Below, in pieces: positions 1-9,062 of a DNA stretch of 64,000 bases (the stretch's first letter is position 1; every line of letters starts with the position of its first letter). The notes under the pieces are model-generated. The model worked only from the letters and a program-made list of their open reading frames with translations. It did no database searches and was not told the DNA's origin. The DNA comes from Streptomyces sp. SCSIO 30461 (GTDB lineage Bacteria > Actinomycetota > Actinomycetes > Streptomycetales > Streptomycetaceae), in the NCBI RefSeq assembly GCF_037023745.1, contig NZ_CP146101.1:2033501-2097500 (forward strand). The letters are read 5' to 3'. The position numbers and the translations under genes were made by a program.

Positions 1-1134
1 ATGCCGTCCGTTCCGACCAAGCTTGCCGACCGGAGGGTCACGCGCAAGATCCAGGTCGGTTCGGTGGCCGTCGGTGGAGACGCCCCTGTCTCCGTACAGT
101 CGATGACGACCACGCGGACGTCCGACATCGGTGCCACGCTCCAGCAGATCGCCGAGCTGACCGCCTCGGGCTGCCAGATCGTCCGGGTCGCCTGTCCTAC
201 CCAGGACGACGCCGACGCGCTCGCGACGATCGCCAAGAAGTCGCAGATCCCCGTGATCGCCGACATCCACTTCCAGCCGAAGTACGTCTTCGCCGCCATC
301 GACGCCGGCTGCGCGGCGGTCCGGGTCAACCCGGGCAACATCAAGCAGTTCGACGACAAGGTCCGGGAGATCGCCAAGGCGGCCAAGGACGCCGGCACCC
401 CGATCCGGATCGGGGTGAACGCGGGCTCGCTGGACCGCCGGCTGCTCCAGAAGTACGGCAAGGCCACGCCCGAGGCGCTCGTGGAGTCGGCACTCTGGGA
501 AGCCTCGCTCTTCGAGGAGCACGACTTCCGCGACATCAAGATCTCGGTCAAGCACAACGACCCGGTCGTCATGGTCAACGCCTACCGGCAGCTGTCAGCC
601 CAGTGCGACTACCCGCTTCACCTCGGCGTGACCGAAGCCGGTCCCGCCTTCCAGGGCACCATCAAGTCCGCGGTCGCCTTCGGTGCGCTGCTCAGCGAGG
701 GCATCGGTGACACGATCCGGGTCTCGCTCTCGGCGCCCCCGGTAGAAGAGGTCAAGGTCGGCATCCAGATCCTGGAGTCGCTGAACCTGCGCCAGCGCCG
801 TCTCGAGATCGTCTCCTGCCCGTCCTGCGGCCGTGCCCAGGTGGATGTCTACAAGCTGGCCGACCAGGTCTCGGCCGGCCTGGAGGGCATGGAGGTCCCG
901 CTGCGCGTCGCTGTCATGGGCTGTGTCGTCAACGGCCCCGGTGAGGCCCGCGAGGCCGACCTCGGAGTGGCGTCGGGCAACGGCAAGGGCCAGATCTTCG
1001 TCAAGGGCGAAGTCATCAAGACCGTCCCCGAGTCGAAGATCGTGGAGACCCTCATCGAAGAGGCTCTGAAGATCGCGGAGCAGATGGAGAAGGACGGCAT
1101 CGCCTCCGGCGAGCCCGAGGTCTCGGTGGGCTGA
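1..1134 (+). CDS. ispG: 4-hydroxy-3-methylbut-2-enyl diphosphate synthase (flavodoxin)
   Basis: IspG (GcpE) converts 2-C-methyl-erythritol 2,4-cyclodiphosphate to HMBPP in the cytosolic MEP isoprenoid pathway, using a [4Fe-4S] cluster. The full TIM-barrel body is visible, followed by the cluster-binding region: a CPSCGR motif near residue 272 and [11 protein letters not shown] near 309, which supply the three Cys ligands and conserved Glu/Asn. The reading frame is open from base 1. Streptomyces homologs as I remember them begin a few residues earlier, so the true start may lie outside the window and the gene may be slightly truncated by the window edge. A strong hairpin 26 nt after the stop closes the unit. 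Confidence 0.96.
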   Translation: MPSVPTKLADRRVTRKIQVGSVAVGGDAPVSVQSMTTTRTSDIGATLQQIAELTASGCQIVRVACPTQDDADALATIAKKSQIPVIADIHFQPKYVFAAIDAGCAAVRVNPGNIKQFDDKVREIAKAAKDAGTPIRIGVNAGSLDRRLLQKYGKATPEALVESALWEASLFEEHDFRDIKISVKHNDPVVMVNAYRQLSAQCDYPLHLGVTEAGPAFQGTIKSAVAFGALLSEGIGDTIRVSLSAPPVEEVKVGIQILESLNLRQRRLEIVSCPSCGRAQVDVYKLADQVSAGLEGMEVPLRVAVMGCVVNGPGEAREADLGVASGNGKGQIFVKGEVIKTVPESKIVETLIEEALKIAEQMEKDGIASGEPEVSVG

Positions 1135-1159
1135 CGTCGCGCGTCGGCGACTCGCAGCG

Positions 1160-1197
1160 CGAAGGGACCGGGCCCCGGAAGGGGCCCGGTCCCTTCG
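1160..1197 (+). terminator. Intrinsic terminator-like hairpin after ispG
   Basis: A perfect 17-bp inverted repeat (1160-1176 with 1181-1197) surrounds a GGAA tetraloop. There is no U-tract, as is usual in Streptomyces. Confidence 0.85.
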
Positions 1198-1404
1198 TAT
1201 ACGGTGCCGAACCCTTCGGGTACCGGTGCCGATCCTGCCGTATCCCGTGCCGCTGCCCGGGGGCCCTCGCCCGTGCGGTGCCGAACAGCAACTCCGGGTA
1301 CAGTGCGGAGACCGGCTGACCAGGCCGTTACCTGTGCCCGAACCGGCATGCGGCCACGCGGGCGGAATCAAGCATTGCCCCGAAGGAGTGTTGGAGCGGC
1401 CCTC

Positions 1405-2253
1405 GTGCTGACGCAGATGACCACCCGGGTGCTCGACCCCGACGATCTCGGCGCCGCGCTCGCCGTACTGGAGAGCGAGCCCGTCCACAACGCCTTCGTC
1501 ACCTCCCGCGTGCAGATCGCCGGGCTCGACCCCTGGCGCCTCGGCGGCGAGATGTGGGGCTGGTACGAGGACGGGCGGCTGCGCTCGCTCTGCTACTCGG
1601 GTGCCAATCTCGTCCCCATCTGCGCCACCCCTGAAGCCGTGCGTGCCTTCGCCGACCGGGCCCGCAGGGCCGGGCGCCGCTGTTCCTCCATCGTCGGCCC
1701 GGCCGAGGCCACCGCCGAACTCTGGCGGCTGCTCGAACCCAGTTGGGGCCCGGCCCGTGAGGTGCGCTCCCACCAGCCGCTGATGGTCACCGAGGCGATG
1801 CCGGACGACGTCGCCCCCGACCCGTACGTCCGCCGAATCCGCAAGGACGAGATGGAGGTGATCATGCCCGCTTGTGTGGCCATGTTCACCGAGGAGGTCG
1901 GGGTGTCCCCGCTCGCCGGCGACGGCGGACTGCTCTACCAGGCGCGGGTGGCCGAGCTCGTCGGCACGGGGCGCTCCTTCGCCCGGATCGACGGTGAGGG
2001 CAAGGTCGTCTTCAAGGCGGAGATCGGTGCCGCCACCCCCCAGGCCTGCCAGATCCAAGGCGTCTGGGTCGCCCCCGAATACCGTGGCCGCGGGCTGTCC
2101 GAAACCGGTATGGCCGCCGTCCTGCGTTTCGCCCTCCAGGATGTCGCCCCGATCGTCAGCCTGTACGTGAACGACTTCAACACCGCTGCAAGGGCCGCGT
2201 ATCGGCGCGTCGGCTTCCGTGAAGTGGGCGCGTTTATGAGCGTTCTGTTCTGA
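1405..2253 (+). CDS. GNAT-family N-acetyltransferase with N-terminal DUF4081-type domain
   Basis: A 282-residue protein. The N-terminal half resembles the DUF4081 domain paired with GNAT folds in actinobacteria. The C-terminal half is the acetyltransferase: IQGVWVAPEYRGRGLSETGM (about residues 218-237) is the acetyl-CoA pyrophosphate-binding loop (R/Q-x-x-G-x-G/A). The frame is open further upstream, but GTG at 1405 has GGAG 8 nt before it and gives the usual N-terminus; ATG at 1417 is an alternative. The substrate cannot be told from sequence. It lies 270 nt after ispG, beyond the terminator, so it is probably transcribed separately. Confidence 0.88.
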   Translation: MLTQMTTRVLDPDDLGAALAVLESEPVHNAFVTSRVQIAGLDPWRLGGEMWGWYEDGRLRSLCYSGANLVPICATPEAVRAFADRARRAGRRCSSIVGPAEATAELWRLLEPSWGPAREVRSHQPLMVTEAMPDDVAPDPYVRRIRKDEMEVIMPACVAMFTEEVGVSPLAGDGGLLYQARVAELVGTGRSFARIDGEGKVVFKAEIGAATPQACQIQGVWVAPEYRGRGLSETGMAAVLRFALQDVAPIVSLYVNDFNTAARAAYRRVGFREVGAFMSVLF

Positions 2254-2323
2254 ATCGTTCTGAACTGTCCTGTGCTGATCGGGAACTGTTCCGAGTAGAT
2301 CGTGGACAAGTAGGGTTCCCGGC

Positions 2324-2866
2324 ATGGAACACGATGCCGTGGTCGGCCCCATCGACCTCGCCGCCCGCGTGGACGACGCGCTCGCCGTGCAGGCCATCGC
2401 CTTCGGACTCAGTGAGGACGAGGTCGCCATCCGCCGCCACATCGTGCTGCGGCATCTGCTCTACCCGGGCGCCCGGGCCTTCGGCGCCACCAACTCCGAA
2501 GGCCGGCTGGTCGGCTTCGTGTACGGCATGCCCAACGACCGCACCCACTGGTGGTCGACCGTTGTCGAGCCCTATCTGCGCAGGGGCGGCCACGACCAGT
2601 GGCTCGACGACTCGTTCGTGATCACCGAGCTCCATGTGCACCCCGCCCACCAGGGCCGGGGTATCGGCCGCGCTCTGATCACCACCATCACGGACACCGC
2701 CGAGCAGCCCCGCTCGATCCTCTCCGCGATCGACACCGAGAGCCCGGCCCGCAGGCTGTACCGGACCCTGGGCTACGTGGACCTGGCACGCCAGGTCCAC
2801 TTCCCCAGCGCACCCAAGCCGTACGCCGTGATGGGCGCACCGCTACCGCTCAGGCGCGCGAGGTGA
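2324..2866 (+). CDS. GNAT-family N-acetyltransferase
   Basis: A 180-residue single-domain GNAT protein. VHPAHQGRGIGRALITTI (about residues 106-123) is the acetyl-CoA binding loop, and SPARRLYRTLGYV near residue 144 is the typical C-terminal strand/helix of the fold. It follows another GNAT gene by 70 nt and precedes proS by 89 nt on the same strand. The two acetyltransferases are not close copies of each other. Substrate unknown. Confidence 0.88.
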   Translation: MEHDAVVGPIDLAARVDDALAVQAIAFGLSEDEVAIRRHIVLRHLLYPGARAFGATNSEGRLVGFVYGMPNDRTHWWSTVVEPYLRRGGHDQWLDDSFVITELHVHPAHQGRGIGRALITTITDTAEQPRSILSAIDTESPARRLYRTLGYVDLARQVHFPSAPKPYAVMGAPLPLRRAR

Positions 2867-2955
2867 TTCCCCCACGAGGGAACTGATTTCCGCCGTCCGG
2901 GACCACCCGGCTAACCTCCTGCACATCACCCTTTCTTGTACGCAGGAGAAAACCC

Positions 2956-4653
2956 ATGGCAGCCCAGGTCCAGCGCATGTCCCGTCTGATGGTCAAGACA
3001 CTGCGCGACGACCCGGCCGACGCGGAGACCCTCAGCCACAAACTCCTCGTCCGCGCGGGCTACGTCCGCCGCAACGCCGCCGGTATCTGGAGCTGGCTGC
3101 CGCTCGGCATGCGCGTACTGGAGAACGTCGCCCGCGTGGTTCGCGAGGAGATGGACGCGATGGGCGCGCAGGAGGTGCTGCTGCCCGCGCTGCTGCCCAA
3201 GGAGCCCTACGAGGCGACCGGACGCTGGAACGAGTACGGCGCCGAGCTCTTCCGCCTCCAGGACCGCAAGGGCGCGGACTACCTGCTCGGCCCCACGCAC
3301 GAGGAGATCTTCACCCAACTGGTGAAAGACCAGTGCTCCTCGTACAAGGACCTGCCGGTCATCCTGTACCAGATCCAGACGAAGTTCCGCGACGAGGCCC
3401 GTCCTCGTTCGGGCATCCTGCGCGGCCGTGAGTTCCACATGAAGGACTCGTACTCCTTCGACACCACCGACGAGGGCCTCGCCGAGTCCTACCGGCTGCA
3501 CCGCGAGGCCTACATCAAGATCTTCCAGCGGCTCGGTCTCGAGCACCGCATCGTCTCCGCCATCTCGGGCGCGATGGGCGGCTCGGCGTCCGAGGAGTTC
3601 CTCGCCCCGGCGCCCGCGGGTGAGGACACCTTCGTGTACTGCCCCTCGTGCGACTACGCCGCCAACACGGAGGCCGTCACCTTCAACGTCCCGGTGGTGG
3701 AAGCCGCGGAGCACGGCCCGGTCGAGGAGCTCGACACCCCCGACACCCCGACCATCGAGAGCCTCGCCGCGCACCTCGGCGTCCCGGCCTCCGCCACCCT
3801 GAAGAACCTCCTGGTCAAGGTGGACGGCGAGATCGTGGCCGTCGGTGTGCCCGGCGACCGCGAGGTCGACCTCGGCAAGCTCACCGACCACCTGGCGCCC
3901 GCCGTGGTCGAGCTGGTCACGGCAGAGGACTTCGAGGGCCGACCCGACCTGGTGCGCGGCTATGTCGGCCCCCAGGGTCTCGACAAGGTCCGCTACATCG
4001 CCGACCCGCGTATCGCCACAGGCACCGCGTGGATCACCGGCGCGAACAAGGCCGACAAGCACGCCAGGAACGTCGTATGCGGCCGCGACTTCGAGGTCGA
4101 CGACTACCTCGACGTCGTCGTGGTCGAGGACGGCGACCCGTGCCCGAGTTGCGGCACCGGCCTCAAGCTGGACCGCGCGATCGAGATCGGGCACATCTTC
4201 CAGCTGGGCCGCAAGTACACCGACGCCTTCCAGCTCGACGTGCTGGGGCAGAACGGCAAGCCGGTCCGCGTGACCATGGGCTCGTACGGCATCGGGGTGT
4301 CCCGCGCTGTCGCGGCCCTGGCGGAGCAGCACGCCGACGAGCAGGGCCTGTGCTGGCCGCGCGAGGTCGCCCCGGCGGACGTGCATGTCGTCGCCGCGGG
4401 CAAGGCGCTCCAGACCGAGCTGGCGCTCGACATCGCGGAGCGGCTGGGCGCGGCCGGCGCCCGGGTCCTGGTGGACGACCGTGCCGGAGTGTCCCCGGGT
4501 GTGAAGTTCACCGACGCGGAGCTGATCGGCGTACCGACCATCCTGGTCGCGGGCCGCAGGTCAGGGGAAGGCGTCGTGGAGCTGAAGGACCGCCGCACGG
4601 GTGAGCGTGAGGAACTCACGGTGGACGAGGCGATCGCGCGCGTCCTCGCGTAG
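2956..4653 (+). CDS. proS: Prolyl-tRNA synthetase, bacterial type with editing domain
   Basis: ProS charges tRNA-Pro with proline. The 565-residue length and order are those of the bacterial class II enzyme: motif 1 region near residues 45-75, motif 2 around [18 protein letters not shown] (about 143-160), the inserted editing domain (about 224-410) starting at the [13 protein letters not shown] segment, motif 3 [14 protein letters not shown] near residue 442, and the C-terminal anticodon-binding domain. The ATG is preceded by CAGGAG at a good distance. It converges with the minus-strand gene ending at 4792; a hairpin at 4735-4770 separates them. Confidence 0.98.
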   Translation: MAAQVQRMSRLMVKTLRDDPADAETLSHKLLVRAGYVRRNAAGIWSWLPLGMRVLENVARVVREEMDAMGAQEVLLPALLPKEPYEATGRWNEYGAELFRLQDRKGADYLLGPTHEEIFTQLVKDQCSSYKDLPVILYQIQTKFRDEARPRSGILRGREFHMKDSYSFDTTDEGLAESYRLHREAYIKIFQRLGLEHRIVSAISGAMGGSASEEFLAPAPAGEDTFVYCPSCDYAANTEAVTFNVPVVEAAEHGPVEELDTPDTPTIESLAAHLGVPASATLKNLLVKVDGEIVAVGVPGDREVDLGKLTDHLAPAVVELVTAEDFEGRPDLVRGYVGPQGLDKVRYIADPRIATGTAWITGANKADKHARNVVCGRDFEVDDYLDVVVVEDGDPCPSCGTGLKLDRAIEIGHIFQLGRKYTDAFQLDVLGQNGKPVRVTMGSYGIGVSRAVAALAEQHADEQGLCWPREVAPADVHVVAAGKALQTELALDIAERLGAAGARVLVDDRAGVSPGVKFTDAELIGVPTILVAGRRSGEGVVELKDRRTGEREELTVDEAIARVLA

Positions 4654-4734
4654 GCGCAGCGCCCGCGGTCCGGGGGCTCTCGGGGTGGCCGCACTTCGAG
4701 GGCGTCCCGTCCGCGTGGCGAGCGGTGCCGTGGA

Positions 4735-4770
4735 GGTGTCCGCACTCCGTTGATGCCGGGTGCGGACGCC
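4735..4770. terminator. Candidate bidirectional terminator between convergent genes
   Basis: An 11-bp inverted repeat (4735-4745 with 4760-4770, one G-U pair) lies between the stop of proS and the stop of the convergent kinase-fold gene. Confidence 0.6.
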
Positions 4771-4791
4771 GCTGGGGCTCGCGAGTGGGCT

Positions 4792-5667
4792 TCAGAGCCA
4801 CTCGGCGAATTCGAGGGACACCTCAGCCTCGCGCACGCGGCCCGACTCCAGCGCGCGCGTACCGGACTCCACCGCGCGGAACAGCGTCCAGCCGCGCAGC
4901 CGGTCGGGGTCCACGTCCAGGGAGTCCGCCAGTCGGTTGACACGGCGGCGGGCCGCGGAAGCGCCCGACGTGGAGGCGACCAGATCCTCCACACGGTCGC
5001 GGACCAACCGGGCCAGGTCGTACGCGGGCTCGCCGACGACCGGTTCGGGGCCGACCGCCAGCCACGGCGACCGGTCACCGCCGAGCACCTTGCTCTGGCG
5101 GAAGTTGCCGTGCAGCAGCCGCACTTCGGCGGGCGCGCTCGCGACCAGTTCCTCGCGCGCGTCGAGGGCCGCGGCCACCAGCTCGGGCGGCGCCGCACCG
5201 GTGCGCTCCGCCAGCGCAGCGGCCTGACTGGCCGTGCGCTCCGCCACCGACTCGAAGGAATGGGCGCCCGGGGGAGCGGTCCACAGCCTGCGCACGGTTC
5301 CCGCCGCTTCCAGCAGGGCCTTCGCCCCCGGGAGCGAACGCACCGACACCTCCGGGTGCAGCCGCTCCAGCAGCAGCGCTCCTTCGGACGCGGCCAGCAG
5401 CCGCACGGCCCCGAATCCGTTCCAGTGCTCCAGCGCCGCACGCTCGTGTGCGGGACCGGCCGTGGGAGGCACCAGCTTCAGAGCCGCCGGTGACCCGCCC
5501 TGCCCGCGCACAAGGACCACCAGGCCGCTCCGCCCGCCGGGCACGGCCACTCGCTCGACGGCGAGTCCGTGGCGGGCGACCGCCTCTTCAAGGAGCCTCG
5601 GCAGCTCTCGCAGCCAGTCGCTGTCGCCGAGCGCCCCCGTCAGCCGCTGGGGCGGTTCAAAACCCAT
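4792..5667 (-). CDS. Aminoglycoside-phosphotransferase-fold protein with altered catalytic residues
   Basis: A 291-residue protein of the APH/choline-kinase fold. An N-terminal lobe with an AALKLVPP strand (probable nucleotide-lobe Lys) precedes a C-lobe in which the usual HGD-x4-N catalytic loop reads HGNFRQSKVL (His186-Gly-Asn188). The following metal-binding strand reads AVGPEPVVGEPAYDLA where active members have an Asp (IDP or similar). Both the catalytic Asp and the metal-binding Asp are therefore replaced, so this is likely a pseudokinase rather than a resistance enzyme. ATG at 5667 is chosen, with AAGGAG 12 nt upstream; a GTG eight codons earlier overlaps that site. It follows the DUF4439 gene by 17 nt on the same strand. 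Confidence 0.75.
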   Translation of the reverse strand: MGFEPPQRLTGALGDSDWLRELPRLLEEAVARHGLAVERVAVPGGRSGLVVLVRGQGGSPAALKLVPPTAGPAHERAALEHWNGFGAVRLLAASEGALLLERLHPEVSVRSLPGAKALLEAAGTVRRLWTAPPGAHSFESVAERTASQAAALAERTGAAPPELVAAALDAREELVASAPAEVRLLHGNFRQSKVLGGDRSPWLAVGPEPVVGEPAYDLARLVRDRVEDLVASTSGASAARRRVNRLADSLDVDPDRLRGWTLFRAVESGTRALESGRVREAEVSLEFAEWL

Positions 5668-5684
5668 ACGTGTGCTGTTCTCCT

Positions 5685-6113
5685 TCACTGCCTCGTCGCC
5701 CGCTCGGCGAGCCCCGGAAAGGCTACGCCGCTGCCTCGCCAGCGGACCGCCCGTACGGCCGCCTCGCGCAACGCACCCGCGGCCTCCCGACGCAGTGCGC
5801 CTTCGGCGGCCCTGACCAGATCCGAGTAGACGCCCGCGATCCGGTCCTCCAGCACCGCGGCGAGGCGTACGGCCGCGGGCGCGTCCGGCACCGGGAACGG
5901 CAGCACGTATGCGGCGTCCGCGACGACGGGCTCCGCGCCCTGGTCCCGTACGGCCCGCTCCAGGCCGTCGCGGCGGGCCCGGTGAGCCGAGTACGCCTCC
6001 GTCGCCTCGGCCTGCCGGGACTTGCCCACCCGGCCTCCGACGACCCCGTAGCCGTACACGGCGGCATGCTCGGCGGCGAGCGCCGACTGCAGCGCGTCGA
6101 GTGCGGCGCTCAT
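5685..6113 (-). CDS. DUF4439 (ferritin-like) domain protein
   Basis: A 142-residue Ala-rich helical protein that begins with ALDALQSALAAEHAAVYGYG, the typical opening of DUF4439, a four-helix ferritin-like domain of actinobacteria. It has no signal peptide. Its ATG overlaps the stop of the upstream lipoprotein gene (TGATG), so the two are translationally coupled. Metal ligands of a working ferritin cannot be confirmed by eye. Function unknown. Confidence 0.78.
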   Translation of the reverse strand: MSAALDALQSALAAEHAAVYGYGVVGGRVGKSRQAEATEAYSAHRARRDGLERAVRDQGAEPVVADAAYVLPFPVPDAPAAVRLAAVLEDRIAGVYSDLVRAAEGALRREAAGALREAAVRAVRWRGSGVAFPGLAERATRQ

Positions 6114-6685
6114 CAGCGGTCTCCATTGGTCAGCAGATAGGCGTGTACCGCTCCGGCTGCGGCTACCGAGGCCAGCAGCCGCGCGTATTCGGGAGGTGCG
6201 TCGGCGAGAGCGGCGGTGTGCACGTCCGCTGTGTTCCGTTCGGCCGCGGCCAGCTCCCGCAGGGTGGTGTCCGGATCGGCGTCGGCGGTCCCGGGCGGTG
6301 CGGTTGCCGGGGCGCCGCGACCCGTCGTGCGCGGCGATGCCGATACCGAAGACGAAGCCGATGGTGAAGCCGAAGCCGCAGCGGAAGGCCCGGCCGCGGG
6401 CGGCGTCGGGGCCAGCGCCTCGGCATGCAGGGCCACTGCGGCCCGCAGCGGTGCCAGCCGCGCCGCGAGTTCCGGATGGGCGGTCAGCGCCGTGTCGTAG
6501 TGCCCGAGCAGCGCACCGCTGCGCGCCGCACTGCGTCGGCGCAGCACGGTCTCGGCCGGGACGCCGTCGGGTGCTGTGTGCGGTCGCGCTCCTCCGGCCT
6601 CCGACGTGCATCCCGTCAGCGCGGCGGCCGTCGCCGCGCCCGTGGCCATGAGCGCCTGTCTGCGCGTCGTAGCCGTGCGCTCCAC
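6113..6685 (-). CDS. Tat-type lipoprotein, DUF4439 partner
   Basis: A 190-residue protein with an RRQ twin-arginine-like start, a hydrophobic stretch and a lipobox-like ALTGC ending at Cys25. It is therefore probably exported by Tat and lipid-anchored. The mature part is helical, with a Ser/Ala/Pro-rich low-complexity linker in the middle (about residues 95-130) and a C-terminal helix pair resembling the last part of a ferritin-like bundle. The GTG start has GAGGAG 6 nt upstream. It is coupled to the DUF4439 gene by a TGATG overlap, suggesting that they act together at the membrane. Function unknown. Confidence 0.75.
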   Translation of the reverse strand: MERTATTRRQALMATGAATAAALTGCTSEAGGARPHTAPDGVPAETVLRRRSAARSGALLGHYDTALTAHPELAARLAPLRAAVALHAEALAPTPPAAGPSAAASASPSASSSVSASPRTTGRGAPATAPPGTADADPDTTLRELAAAERNTADVHTAALADAPPEYARLLASVAAAGAVHAYLLTNGDR

Positions 6686-6860
6686 GCGTCTCTCCTCGGG
6701 CCCCGGACCCGCACCTGCCGGGTCCTTGATGTGATCACCGCAGGCGAGCGTACCTGCGGGTCAGTCGCGGGTGGACGGCAACACCCCTCCCGACCGGATA
6801 CCCTTTGTGCTGACACACGACGAAACCCACAACAGCACACGCGGCCGAGGAGTCACCCGG

Positions 6861-7397
6861 ATGAGCACCACCCAGAGCGAGAGGCTGCGCGGACTGCTCG
6901 AACCGCTGGTCAGCGCCGCGGATCTGGATCTGGAAGAGATCGAACTGTCCCGGGCCGGCCGCCGCCGCGTGCTTCGGGTCGTCGTGGATTCCGAGAACGG
7001 CGTCGACCTCGACGCCTGCGCCGAGCTGAGTCGTGAGATCTCCGACAAGCTCGACGAGACCGATGCGATGGGCGAGGGCGAGTACCAGCTCGAGGTGACC
7101 TCGCCGGGGGCCGAGCGTCCGCTCAGGGAGCACCGCCACTTCGTTCGTGCCAAGGGCAGGCTCGCCCGGTTCCAGCTGACCGCCCCCGAGGGCGGCGGTG
7201 CGGCGGGTGAACTGGTCGCGCGGATCCTCGATGTGGACGACGAGGGACTCGACCTGGAGGTTCCGGGTGTGAAGGGCCGCAAGCCCACCACCCGCCGGAT
7301 CGCCTTCGCCGAGATCGCCAAGGCCCGGGTGGAGATCGAGTTCAACCGCAAGGACAGCAAGGACAGCGACGCTGTGCAGAAAGAGGAGGAGGCGTAG
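6861..7397 (+). CDS. rimP: Ribosome maturation factor RimP
   Basis: RimP is needed for assembly of the 30S subunit. The 178 residues show the two-domain layout: an N-terminal alpha/beta domain with VVVDSENGVDLDACAELSRE and the YQLEVTSPGAERPL motif (about residues 75-88), then an Sm-like barrel. The frame is open further upstream, but ATG 6861 has GAGGAG 10 nt before it and gives the normal N-terminus. It is the first gene of the rimP-nusA-ylxR-infB cluster, diverging from the lipoprotein gene across a 175-nt gap. Two nt separate its stop from the nusA start. Confidence 0.95.
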   Translation: MSTTQSERLRGLLEPLVSAADLDLEEIELSRAGRRRVLRVVVDSENGVDLDACAELSREISDKLDETDAMGEGEYQLEVTSPGAERPLREHRHFVRAKGRLARFQLTAPEGGGAAGELVARILDVDDEGLDLEVPGVKGRKPTTRRIAFAEIAKARVEIEFNRKDSKDSDAVQKEEEA

Positions 7398-7399
7398 CC

Positions 7400-8416
7400 G
7401 TGGACATCGACGTGAAGCTCCTGAGGGGCTTGGCACAGGAGAAGGAGATCGCGTTCGACCTGTTGGTCGAGGCGATCGAGTCGGCCCTCCTCATCGCCTA
7501 CCACCGGACACCGGACAGCCGCCGCCACGCTCGTGTCGTGCTCAACCGTGAGAACGGGCATGTGACCGTGTGGGCGAAGGAGGACCCGTCCGAGCTCGAG
7601 GAGGGTCAGGAGCCCCGCGAGTTCGACGACACTCCGCACGACTTCGGCCGGATCGCCGCGTCGACGGCGCGTCAGGTCATCCAGCAGCGGCTGCGGGACG
7701 CGGAGAACGACGTGACCTTCGGCGAGTACGCCCGCCGTGAGGGCGATGTGGTCGCCGGCCAGGTGCAGCAGGGCAAGGACCCGAAGAACGTCCTGGTCCG
7801 GCTGGACGACAAGCTCGAAGCCATCCTGCCGGTGCAGGAGCAGGTGCCCGGTGAGGAGTACACCCACGGGCTGCGCCTGCGTACGTACGTCGTACGGGTG
7901 GCCAAGGGTGTGCGCGGTCCGTCCGTCACCCTGTCCAGGACGCACCCCAACCTGGTGAAGAAGCTCTTCGCCCTTGAGGTGCCCGAGATCGCCGACGGTT
8001 CGGTCGAGATCGCCGCCATCGCGCGCGAGGCAGGCCACCGCACCAAGATCGCCGTACGCTCCACCCGCAGCGGGCTCAACGCCAAGGGCGCCTGCATCGG
8101 CCCGATGGGCGGGCGGGTGCGCAATGTGATGGCCGAGCTTCTCGGAGAGAAGATCGACATCGTGGACTGGTCGGACGACCCCGCCGAGATGGTGGCCAAC
8201 GCGCTCTCGCCGGCCAGGGTCTCCAAGGTCGAGATCGTCGACCTCGGCGCCCGCTCCGCACGGGTGACGGTGCCCGATTACCAGCTGTCGCTGGCGATCG
8301 GCAAGGAGGGCCAGAACGCCCGCCTCGCGGCTCGTCTCACCGGGTGGCGTATCGACATCCGTCCGGACACTGAGCAGCCGTCACCCGAGCAGAGTCGCCC
8401 CGGCGACCGCAGCTGA
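7400..8416 (+). CDS. nusA: Transcription termination/antitermination factor NusA
   Basis: NusA binds RNA polymerase and nascent RNA and modulates pausing, termination and rRNA antitermination. The 338 residues contain the N-terminal polymerase-binding domain (1-120), an S1 domain starting at GDVVAGQVQQG (about 114), and two KH domains marked by IGPMGGRVRNV (about 233) and AIGKEGQNARLAARL (about 296). There are no C-terminal acidic repeats, as usual in actinobacteria. The GTG start lies 2 nt after rimP. Confidence 0.97.
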   Translation: MDIDVKLLRGLAQEKEIAFDLLVEAIESALLIAYHRTPDSRRHARVVLNRENGHVTVWAKEDPSELEEGQEPREFDDTPHDFGRIAASTARQVIQQRLRDAENDVTFGEYARREGDVVAGQVQQGKDPKNVLVRLDDKLEAILPVQEQVPGEEYTHGLRLRTYVVRVAKGVRGPSVTLSRTHPNLVKKLFALEVPEIADGSVEIAAIAREAGHRTKIAVRSTRSGLNAKGACIGPMGGRVRNVMAELLGEKIDIVDWSDDPAEMVANALSPARVSKVEIVDLGARSARVTVPDYQLSLAIGKEGQNARLAARLTGWRIDIRPDTEQPSPEQSRPGDRS

Positions 8417-8616
8417 GTCCGGGACGGGAGCTGAGTCCGGGGCGATCCGGGTGATCGGATCACCCTCGGTTCCAGGGTTTGAGCGTTGCGGAATGCCTCA
8501 CGGTGCGTAGTCGTCAGTCGATGCCGGAGTGTGGCAGCCGCAGGGAGTTTTGAGCCATCAACTGTTCGATTCTTACCTCAAAGGGGTGAGGTCGGTACGG
8601 GGAGGTAGACTTAGTC

Positions 8617-8907
8617 GTGTCTGGCCGGACGCATGCCCGCGCATGCCCTGAGCGCACGTGTGTGGGGTGCCGGGAGCGAGCGGCCAAGAGCGAGCTGCTG
8701 CGTATCGTGGCGATCGAGGGCGTATGTGTCCCCGATCATCGCGGTACGCTGCCCGGCCGGGGTGCGTACCTGCACCCGGCCTCGGTCTGTCTTGACCTGG
8801 CGGTCCGCCGCAGGGCGTTCCCGAGGGCCTTCAGGGTCCAGGGACCGCTCGAAACCGCGGATGTGCGCCAGGTTGTCGAGAGGACGGACGCGCAGGCAGC
8901 ACCGTAA
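8617..8907 (+). CDS. ylxR: YlxR (DUF448) RNA-binding family protein
   Basis: A 96-residue basic protein with the family's CVGCRERAAKSELLRIV and GRGAYLHP motifs. YlxR proteins sit between nusA and infB in many bacteria and bind RNA. It starts at GTG 8617, 200 nt after nusA. The start is ambiguous in origin: GGAGG lies 11 nt upstream, but a TAGACT -10-like hexamer (8606-8611) ends only 5 nt before the GTG. A transcript made from it would begin almost at the start codon. No -35 element is convincing. Confidence 0.9.
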   Translation: MSGRTHARACPERTCVGCRERAAKSELLRIVAIEGVCVPDHRGTLPGRGAYLHPASVCLDLAVRRRAFPRAFRVQGPLETADVRQVVERTDAQAAP

Positions 8908-9062
8908 GAAGAAGGAAGCAGTACCGCACGGATCCCCATGCGGTCAGGTACCTCGCGAGTTGGAAGTAGGTCGAGATTGCGATGAGCACTCGATGAGTAC
9001 GCGATGAGTACGCCCATGAAGTAGCGACGGTCCGGCGGTAACCCGGACCTAAAAGGAGCGAA

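Noticed and set aside
595..2442. Long minus-strand frame opposite ispG and the GNAT genes
   Set aside because: Antisense to two recognisable genes, no conserved motif.
4792..5667. Aminoglycoside resistance gene
   Set aside because: Fold is right but the catalytic and metal-binding Asp residues are missing.
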